From assembly GCA_023447635.1 (NCBI GenBank), contig JAEXNA010000015.1, positions 1 through 17,686 on the forward strand: DNA of 17,686 nucleotides, given 5' to 3'. This document shows positions 11,856 through 17,686 of the stretch, one piece after another. The stretch comes from Vulcanimicrobiota bacterium. GTDB lineage: Bacteria; Vulcanimicrobiota; Xenobia; Xenobiales; JADMJV01. Below the pieces are notes generated by a model. The model made no database searches, was not told the DNA's origin, and saw only the letters and a list, made by a program, of their open reading frames with translations. Position 1 is the stretch's first letter; the number at the start of each line of letters is the position of its first letter. The translations under genes and the position numbers were made by a program.

Positions 11856-14323
11856 GCACTCAAACCAGCGAAAAGCGAACCGGAATGCTGAAAGCCGGAG
11901 ACGCCTCCCTGCCCCTCACCGACATGGAGATCAGCGGCGTCATCACGGGCCTCCTGCACCGCACCAAAGTCTGTCAGACCTTCCTCAACGACCACGCGGT
12001 GCCGCTGGAAGCGATCTACACCCATCCCCTGCCGCCCCGCGCTTCTGTGCACGGCTTCCGTCTGGTGGTTGGCGACCGGATCATCGAAGGGTCGGTGCAG
12101 GAGCGCGGCGCCGCCCGTCAGGCCTACGCCCAGGCCGTGCAGCAGGGTCATCGCGCGGCCCTGATGGAGGAAGAGCGCTCCGACATCTTCACCACCACCG
12201 TAGGCAATATCGCCCCGGGCGAAACGGTCAGCATCACCTTCGAACTCAGCGGCCCGCTCGAGTTCCTCCAGTCCACCGCCTCGCTGAGGTTCCCTCTGGT
12301 CGTGCCCGAAGTCTACATCCCCGGCGACGCCCTGGGCGGTGGGGACGTCGGTGACGGCGTCGCCGCGGACACCGACTCGGTGCCTGACGCCAGCCGTATC
12401 TCTCCTCCCCGCCTTCCCCACGGCGCGGCCAACCCGGTCAACCTGAAGCTCTCGTTCCAGGTCGACCCGGCCGGACTGAAGCTGGAGAAGGTCGACTCGC
12501 TCTGCCATTTCGCTAAGGTCCGCACCTCCAAAGATGGACTTCATCACGTCTCGCTGCTGCCCGGCGTCGAGAGGTTGGACCACGACTTCGTGCTCCGCCT
12601 TCAACTAGAGGAAGGCAGCCTGCAGACCACCCTGATCCAGGACCCTCAGAGCGGGGCGTTCGCGCTGACCGTGGTGCCGCCGCTGGGAGCCGGAGCCAAA
12701 TCGGCCCCGCGCGACCTGGTGATTGTCCTGGACCGCTCCGGATCGATGCAGGGTTGGAGCATGACGGCGGCTCGACGCGCTGCCTTGCGGATCGTGGAAA
12801 GCCTGACTCCGAGCGACCGCTTTGCCCTGATCGCTTTCGACGACCGGAACGAACTGATGGACCGCCAGATGGTGGTGGCCGACCTGCGTAATCAGCAGAT
12901 GGCGGCGGAGTTCCTGGCCGGGGTCGACGCCCGCGGCGGCACCATGGCGTGTCCCGCGATCGAGCAAGCGCTGGAGCTTCTGAAGGGCGAAAGCTCGTCG
13001 GACAAGACGATCCTGTTCTTGACCGACGGCGATGTCGGCAACGACGCCGAACTGGTGGTGCGCTCGGCTTCGGGTGTGCGCGTCAGCACCGTGGGCATCG
13101 GACAGAACAGCCGCGAGGGCGTGCTGCAGAGCATGGCCCGCACCAGCGGCGGCCTCTGCACCGTGATCCCCGAAGAGAGCACTCTGGAAGAGTCGCTGCG
13201 CCACCTGCACCAGCGTCTCGGTCGGCCTCACTGGATGGGACTTCATCTCGTAGGGCCGAAGGTGGAGGGACAGGCGCCCCGCTTCTGGGACGTCTGGGAA
13301 GGCGTGCCGACGACCTTCTTCGGCCGGGCCGACGGTGTGGGCGACGAGGTGACGGTGGAGGGTTGGCTGGCTTCGACCGGTCAGCACGAGCAGAAGGTGG
13401 TCGTGCAGCAGCGTGACGACTTGGTGATCCATCGCTCCTGGGCGCGCGCCCGCTTGCTCGACCTCGACGACCTCTGGACGGTGGGGAAAGCAACCCAGGA
13501 AGAGCTAGTGGCGCTGTCCGTCGAGGCTCAGGTGCTGTGCCGCTTCACCGCTTTTGCTGCTATCGACCTGACGGAAAAGGTCGAGAATAGCGACCAGCGG
13601 GCGACCGTGGTGCAGCCGGTCGAGCCGACCCTGGCCGAGAGCAAGAAGATGTCCGCCCCGGTGCTCGGCCAGATAAGACTCGGCTCCATGCCCAAACCCG
13701 CGCCAGGCGGTGGCGGCATGCTTTCGAGAAAGCGCAGCGTGATGCCGATGGCTCCGATGGCGTCGGCTCCTGCTCCCGCGCCCTGCGCTCCGCCGCCGCC
13801 TCCCTCGCTTCAGGACGACCAATCTGGTTCTCTGTTCGACGACTCGCTCGGAGCCGACGCCTTCTCCGTCCCCTCCTACGAAGCCGCTCCCGCGCGCTAC
13901 GAAGAGATGGACGACGGCTTCCGCGGCGACCCGTTCGACGCCCAGCCGGCTCCCGAGCCGATGGCCGAAAAGGAAGCGTCCGACCGGAACGTGTTCCACA
14001 AGCTGAAGGACGTGTTCTCTCCGAAAGAGGCGGTTAGCAGAGCCGAAAAGACTCTGGCTGCTCCCAGGACCTCGGTCTGGCAGGCGCTCCTGGAACTGCT
14101 GAAGCAAGCCCGAACCGTCTTCGGCTCCGAGCGAGTCGCCCTGCTGCAAAGGATGGCCGACCAGCTGGGGCAGCACGCCCGAAGTGCCGAGGCAGCTCAG
14201 CACGATGCCACCATCCGCGAAATCATGTCGCTGCTGGTCGATCTCCAACATCAGGTCCAGGACGGCCAGGAGGACGAGGCGGACTGGAACACCCTGACCG
14301 CCGTGCTCGAATCGCTGGCCTGA
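11852..14323 (+). CDS. VIT domain and von Willebrand factor A domain protein
   Basis: This 823-residue protein starts at ATG 11852, supported by AAGGA at 11841-11845 and an ATGA overlap with the MerR gene. A VIT domain (about 8-137) shows PLTDMEISGVITGLL, the YTHPLPPRASVHGF strand pair and VGNIAPGETVSITF. The VWA domain (about 286-460) has a complete metal-ion site: D294-R-S296-G-S298, T364 in RGGTMA and D392 in LTDGD, so it should bind Mg/Mn. A beta-rich region follows to about 600, then a Pro/Ala/Gly-rich linker (about 610-720) and a helical C-terminus (about 730-823). No signal peptide, so probably cytosolic. VIT-VWA proteins resemble inter-alpha-trypsin inhibitor heavy chains and usually act as interaction scaffolds; the partner here is unknown. 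A terminator lies 19 bp after the stop. Confidence 0.95.
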   Translation: MSTQTSEKRTGMLKAGDASLPLTDMEISGVITGLLHRTKVCQTFLNDHAVPLEAIYTHPLPPRASVHGFRLVVGDRIIEGSVQERGAARQAYAQAVQQGHRAALMEEERSDIFTTTVGNIAPGETVSITFELSGPLEFLQSTASLRFPLVVPEVYIPGDALGGGDVGDGVAADTDSVPDASRISPPRLPHGAANPVNLKLSFQVDPAGLKLEKVDSLCHFAKVRTSKDGLHHVSLLPGVERLDHDFVLRLQLEEGSLQTTLIQDPQSGAFALTVVPPLGAGAKSAPRDLVIVLDRSGSMQGWSMTAARRAALRIVESLTPSDRFALIAFDDRNELMDRQMVVADLRNQQMAAEFLAGVDARGGTMACPAIEQALELLKGESSSDKTILFLTDGDVGNDAELVVRSASGVRVSTVGIGQNSREGVLQSMARTSGGLCTVIPEESTLEESLRHLHQRLGRPHWMGLHLVGPKVEGQAPRFWDVWEGVPTTFFGRADGVGDEVTVEGWLASTGQHEQKVVVQQRDDLVIHRSWARARLLDLDDLWTVGKATQEELVALSVEAQVLCRFTAFAAIDLTEKVENSDQRATVVQPVEPTLAESKKMSAPVLGQIRLGSMPKPAPGGGGMLSRKRSVMPMAPMASAPAPAPCAPPPPPSLQDDQSGSLFDDSLGADAFSVPSYEAAPARYEEMDDGFRGDPFDAQPAPEPMAEKEASDRNVFHKLKDVFSPKEAVSRAEKTLAAPRTSVWQALLELLKQARTVFGSERVALLQRMADQLGQHARSAEAAQHDATIREIMSLLVDLQHQVQDGQEDEADWNTLTAVLESLA

Positions 14324-14341
14324 TCCCTCCCCCAGGTCTGA

Positions 14342-14383
14342 GCCCCCGGAACCGACCGCCCGTCGGGTCCGGGGGCCTTTTTT
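14342..14383 (+). terminator. Intrinsic terminator of the MerR/VIT-VWA operon
   Basis: GCCCCCGGA (14342-14350) plus CCGAC (14352-14356) pair with GTCGG (14362-14366) plus TCCGGGGGC (14368-14376), one A/G mismatch in a 14-bp stem and a 5-nt loop, followed by C and six T (14378-14383). A strong factor-independent terminator for the + strand. Confidence 0.95.
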
Positions 14384-14446
14384 GTGCTCATCCGACCTTC
14401 ATAGGAAACTGGAGGGTTAGAACGAGCAAGCAGGAAGCCTCCGCGC

Positions 14447-16426
14447 ATGCTGGCCGCGCCCGAACTCTTACCTCCCTTCGTCCGTTTCTCCAACCTTCTC
14501 TACCGCACCGCCCACGGCTACGCCGTCCCGGGCAGCCTGGAGGAGGGGCGGGAGCGCTTGCTCGAGGATCTGCAAGAGCTGCGCCAGCGACTAGCCTGGG
14601 AGCTTCCGCTCATCTGCGGCTACTCGCTGGGCCCCACCCTGGGTCACCAGACCGCCAAAGCGACGGAAGCGCTGATCGCTTTCGCCGAGCAGCCGCTCCA
14701 TGGCGACGTGCAAGCGCAGTTCGTGCCCAAACTCGAAGCGCTGCTCAACAGCCTGCGCGAGACCGAGGTGCTGCGCGCCCAACTGCCGGTGTTCTCGGAC
14801 GTGCGCGCCTTGAGCGAGATGCTGATCCTGGCCGACGCTCACCTGCAAAGTCTGATCGACGCCACTCCGCTGATGCAGCGCCTGCCGCTGCTGATGGACT
14901 GGGTCGAGCGCACCGCCACCGACTGGACCACCTATAAGCGCCTGTTCCCCGACCAGGAGTACGCCGTGGATCGCGTCATGGCGCTGATCGCGGTGATGCG
15001 CCAGGGCCTCGGTGGCATCTACCTGTTCCTCCAGGGCGAGGCCGAAGAAGGCCTGAAAGAGGGGTTGGAGGGGATCCTGCGGGCCAGCCAGAGCATGGAG
15101 CCGTCGGCCGAGACCCGCTTCCACACCGAGTCCGAAAGAGTCGAGTTCTCTCCTGACCTGAGACTGGAACGTGCCTGGCGGGGCGCCGACTGGGAGGACT
15201 GGCAGAACAGCTCGCTGCCAGCTCATCTGCTGTCGTTCTATCAGGAGACGATGCGCAAGCTGGACAGCCTGTCCAACAGCACGCTGATGCCGTACTCCTT
15301 GCTGGAAGAGGCCAGCCCTCTGCTGGCCGGGATGGAAGACCGCCTGACCGAAAGCTTCGACCGGATCTGGCGCTCGGCCGTGCCCGCTCCAACTCCAACC
15401 GCAGGGCCCGAAATCCCGACCAAAGACGGAGACGGCGAAGGCGGGTCCGAGAGCTCCGAAGAGTCCCCCTCCAGTGAGCCCGCCCCGGAGGCGCTCCCCG
15501 ATCCGTTCCTGGGGCCGGACGGCGAGCGGCTCACACCCCGACAGGCCCGCGCCCACGCGCTGGCCGAACTGGAAACGTGCCGCCGAGAGTTGGCCGAATT
15601 CGAAGAGAAGGTCCGCGCCCACCGGGAAGAGCAGCGCGATCTCGACCGCTTCGAACTCTTCTCATCCACCGCCGCCCTGCTCGAGTCGGTCCTGCTGGAA
15701 GCGGTGCCCGATTCCTATCTGCAAGACCTAGCCACGCTGCTAAGCGAAGAGCGGCAGAAGGTGCAAGACGTGATCGAAGAGACCGCCGAGGTCGCCACCG
15801 AAAACGAGCAGCCGGTGGATGAAGGCGCCCTGGAATCGGCCTACGACGCGGCCGGCCAGAACGAAGCCGCGGCCGGCCTGCTAGAGGAGTATCTGCAGGA
15901 TGGCGACCGCCTGAAGCTACTGATGGCTTATGAGGCGTTCCTCCAGCCGTTCCGCACCCTGGCCGGGTTCGCCGTGCCGGAACAGGTCGTCATCGAAGAG
16001 CCGACCGAGCAGGTCTGCCCTTTTTGCCAGACCCGCGCCGTGATGGAGGGCGGGCGCTGCCCGTCCTGTCGCCGTATCCTCGATCTTTCGCAGCAGACCC
16101 CGACCACCATCGGGGGGCCTTCCACGCAGATCGGGTCCAGCTACCTGACCTCGCTGGACCAACGCACCAGCGACCTGGGTGCCGACGCGCCCGCCGACGA
16201 TCTGGTGACCGAATGGAGCGGACTCAGTATCCATTTCCTGGATATGCGCACGGCAGCGACGCAGGGCGGCCAGGAAAAGGAGACCCTGGAACTGCTCTCC
16301 GAGTTGTCCCAGCAGTGCCGTCAGGTAGCCAACTCGCTGCCTCGGCGAAGCCCCTCCTATGCAATTCTGAGGGAGCCCCTCATCTTAGGTTTGTCTCAGC
16401 TCGAACAAAAGGTAAAAAACTTGTAA
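14447..16426 (+). CDS. Uncharacterised helical protein with a C-terminal zinc ribbon
   Basis: No family recognised. The 659-residue protein has no signal peptide or membrane helix. Residues 1 to about 310 are strongly helical (YRTAHGYAVPGSLEEGRERLLEDL, LPLLMDWVERTATDWTTYKRLFP). A Pro/Ser/Glu/Gly-rich linker (about 312-352) follows, then a likely coiled coil (about 365-400, ALAELETCRRELAEFEEKV) and further helices. A CPFC-x10-CPSC zinc knuckle (C524, C527, C538, C541) sits before a Thr/Ser-rich stretch and a final helical segment. The N-terminal length and the linker suggest an assembly or scaffold protein. AGGA about 12 bases before ATG 14447 is a weak ribosome site. It lies 63 bp after the VIT-VWA terminator, so it is probably a separate unit, though orientation and position keep it near that operon. 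Confidence 0.85.
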   Translation: MLAAPELLPPFVRFSNLLYRTAHGYAVPGSLEEGRERLLEDLQELRQRLAWELPLICGYSLGPTLGHQTAKATEALIAFAEQPLHGDVQAQFVPKLEALLNSLRETEVLRAQLPVFSDVRALSEMLILADAHLQSLIDATPLMQRLPLLMDWVERTATDWTTYKRLFPDQEYAVDRVMALIAVMRQGLGGIYLFLQGEAEEGLKEGLEGILRASQSMEPSAETRFHTESERVEFSPDLRLERAWRGADWEDWQNSSLPAHLLSFYQETMRKLDSLSNSTLMPYSLLEEASPLLAGMEDRLTESFDRIWRSAVPAPTPTAGPEIPTKDGDGEGGSESSEESPSSEPAPEALPDPFLGPDGERLTPRQARAHALAELETCRRELAEFEEKVRAHREEQRDLDRFELFSSTAALLESVLLEAVPDSYLQDLATLLSEERQKVQDVIEETAEVATENEQPVDEGALESAYDAAGQNEAAAGLLEEYLQDGDRLKLLMAYEAFLQPFRTLAGFAVPEQVVIEEPTEQVCPFCQTRAVMEGGRCPSCRRILDLSQQTPTTIGGPSTQIGSSYLTSLDQRTSDLGADAPADDLVTEWSGLSIHFLDMRTAATQGGQEKETLELLSELSQQCRQVANSLPRRSPSYAILREPLILGLSQLEQKVKNL

Positions 16427-16431
16427 ACTGT

Positions 16432-16460
16432 TTGACGAGAAACCCCGAATTTCCTAATAT
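16432..16460 (+). promoter_or_regulatory. Strong sigma70-type promoter of the EF-hand protein gene
   Basis: TTGACG (16432-16437) and TAATAT (16455-16460) are separated by exactly 17 bp in a 75-bp AT-rich gap, in contrast to the GC-rich surroundings. RNA should start near 16467, giving a leader of about 35 nt. No terminator is visible between the preceding stop (16424-16426) and this promoter, so some read-through is likely. Confidence 0.85.
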
Positions 16461-16501
16461 TTAGCGTAACAGAATTTGTTTGATGGGAGTGTTGAGGGAC
16501 C

Positions 16502-17686
16502 TTGATTTCTGGTAACTACGGATTTGGTTTTGGTGTCGTCGGTGGGAACAGCTTCGCGATGGGCGGGCTGTCTCAGAATTACGGTGGGTTCTCTTCGATG
16601 GGCCAGCAGATGTTCAACCTCGGCGGCAACGGCTACGGCTGTTTCCCCGGCTTCCAGGCTCCCCCGCAGTTCGGCAACGCCTGCTGCGGCTACATGGGAC
16701 AGAGCCCTCAGTTCGGCAACTGCGGCTTCGGTCCGTTCCCGGGCGGAAACTACGGCGGTGGCTACGGCGGTCAGTTCGGCGGCGGCTTCGTAGCCGGTCA
16801 GGTCGAATTCGGACAGCTTCAACTGCCGGGCGAAACCAACAAGATGTGGGACGTCTGGTTCGACTCGAAAGACGGTCAGAAGACCGTGCAGCGCTCCCCT
16901 ATCGTGCTCGACCTGAACAAGAACGGTCAGGCCGACATCACTGGCAAGAACATCCTGGGCGACGGCAAGATCGACGGCCCCACGACCATGTTCGACCTGG
17001 ACCCCGATAACATCAGCTACGAGTTCAAAAGCCAGCAGCGTCGTCCCGGCAGCGGCGCCCCTTCGGTGAAGGGCGGCTACTGGGTCAACGACAAGGGCGA
17101 GAAGGTCAAGAGTGGACCGCCCAAGGGCACCCAGAAAAAATACGACGGCTACAAGTACATGGACGCCAAGGGCAACCTGGTCGGCGAAATGAAGGACGAC
17201 GGACTCTACCACTACGGCAAGCAAGAAAAACGCGAGCAGACCGAGTGGCTGAAAAAGAACGGCGGCGACGGTTTCCTGGTTGCCGACTATAACGGCGACG
17301 GTCAGATCAACGACGCCACCGAACTGTTCGGTACCGAAGGCAAAAACGGCAAGAAGTACGCCAACGGCTACGAAAAGCTGGCCGACCTGCACGACAAGAA
17401 CCGTGACGGCAAGATCAGCGGCGCCGAACTTGCCGGACTGCAGGTCTGGAAAGACACCAACGCCGACGGTAAAGTTCAGAAGGGCGAACTGCAGACGCTC
17501 AAAGAGCACGGCATCACCTCGTTCGATGTCTCGAACTACAACGCCAAGACGATGGAAGGCAGCTTCGGCACCAACGAAAAAACCATCCCCTACATGAATA
17601 TGTCGCTGGTCGGCGGCTCCTTCGGGGGCAGCTACGGTGGCGGCTTCGGCGGCGGCTGGGGCGGCGGTTTTGGTGGAGGCTTCGGC
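16502..17686 (+). CDS. Glycine-rich EF-hand calcium-binding secreted-type protein (3' partial)
   Basis: The frame is open from an in-frame stop at 16493-16495 to the window edge (395 codons, no stop). TTG 16502 is the likely start, with GAGGG just before it; ATG 16559 would lose 19 Gly-rich residues. No signal peptide. Residues 1 to about 100 are rich in Gly, Tyr, Phe and Cys. Residues 133-170 (SPIVLDLNKNG, FDLDPDN) and 258-350 carry repeated calcium-loop motifs: D137LNKNG, D262YNGDGQI, D298KNRDGKI and D318TNADGKV. The arrangement 'PIVLDL...', 'FLVADYNGDGQINDATELFG' (split here) and 'LAGLQVWKDTNADG' matches the EF-hand region common in type I secretion (RTX-like) substrates. From residue 371 runs a GGGF/GGGW repeat. 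Inferred: exported, calcium-stabilised surface or matrix protein. Export route unknown, as the C-terminus is outside the window. Confidence 0.92.
   Translation, partial: MISGNYGFGFGVVGGNSFAMGGLSQNYGGFSSMGQQMFNLGGNGYGCFPGFQAPPQFGNACCGYMGQSPQFGNCGFGPFPGGNYGGGYGGQFGGGFVAGQVEFGQLQLPGETNKMWDVWFDSKDGQKTVQRSPIVLDLNKNGQADITGKNILGDGKIDGPTTMFDLDPDNISYEFKSQQRRPGSGAPSVKGGYWVNDKGEKVKSGPPKGTQKKYDGYKYMDAKGNLVGEMKDDGLYHYGKQEKREQTEWLKKNGGDGFLVADYNGDGQINDATELFGTEGKNGKKYANGYEKLADLHDKNRDGKISGAELAGLQVWKDTNADGKVQKGELQTLKEHGITSFDVSNYNAKTMEGSFGTNEKTIPYMNMSLVGGSFGGSYGGGFGGGWGGGFGGGFG
17612..17686 (+). repeat. Glycine-rich GGGF-type repeat at the window edge
   Basis: From residue 371 of the EF-hand protein the codons give GGSFGGSY followed by GGGF, GGGW, GGGF, GGGF at a 12-bp period, continuing past the edge. 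A similar but looser Gly/Tyr/Phe pattern occurs near its N-terminus (about 16741-16794), so the EF-hand core is flanked by glycine-rich arms. Confidence 0.85.

Noticed and set aside
12605..14251. Long - strand frames (12605-13432 and 13505-14251)
   Set aside because: Antisense to the VIT-VWA gene, whose metal site and domains are intact; the reverse translations are His/Gly/Gln-rich with no motif.
14591..15622. 343-residue - strand frame
   Set aside because: Antisense to the zinc-ribbon protein gene; a product of high GC and biased third positions.
16454..17509. 351-residue open frame on the - strand
   Set aside because: It lies wholly opposite the EF-hand protein. Its Val/Ala/Leu-rich translation is what Asp-Gly-Lys-Asn-rich codons give in reverse, and the + frame has calcium-loop motifs and a proper promoter.

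Overview
The window (GC-rich, low-to-mid 60s % GC by eye) looks like chromosomal DNA of a free-living diderm-type bacterium with chemosensory signalling. I cannot name the phylum from the sequence. The mixture of a Wsp-type chemosensory cluster, a TIGR02587/TIGR02588 membrane pair, an F420-type flavin oxidoreductase and a VIT-VWA protein would fit an environmental, possibly uncultured lineage. No tRNA, rRNA, CRISPR array, insertion sequence or phage gene was seen. Coding density is very high; the longest stretch without a gene is about 250 bp (4806-5057).

Region 1 (1-4850, + strand) is the tail of a Wsp-like chemosensory operon: a CheA-CheY hybrid kinase (WspE-like, 5' end outside the window), a CheB methylesterase (WspF-like), and a third gene in the place of wspR. 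The third gene has a receiver very like that of WspR, but it is joined to a hybrid histidine kinase instead of a GGDEF domain. The three genes overlap or abut, and a hairpin terminator follows.

Region 2 (5058-8155) holds unlinked accessory genes: a small secreted protein (-), a zinc-ribbon HExxH metallopeptidase-like protein (+), a deazaflavin-dependent nitroreductase-family protein (-) and a low-specificity threonine aldolase (+).

Region 3 (8148-14383) is the most system-like part. Two gene blocks diverge from a short control region near 11200-11273. To the left (- strand) runs a likely five-gene envelope operon: TIGR02587 multi-pass membrane protein, TIGR02588 single-pass protein (ATGA overlap), a Tat-exported protein with four 19-residue repeats carrying a TWYWPNG core, an unrecognised cytosolic protein, and a small membrane protein. 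To the right (+ strand) runs a MerR-type regulator whose last codons overlap (ATGA) a VIT-VWA protein, ending in a strong intrinsic terminator. A perfect inverted repeat sits in the -35/-10 spacer of the MerR promoter and next to the start of the leftward operon. A related palindrome lies inside the MerR gene.

Region 4 (14447-17686, + strand) has a 659-residue helical protein with a zinc ribbon, then an AT-rich 75-bp gap with a near-consensus sigma70-type promoter. This drives a glycine-rich, EF-hand, RTX-substrate-like protein that runs off the right edge. A long ORF on the opposite strand there is a shadow.
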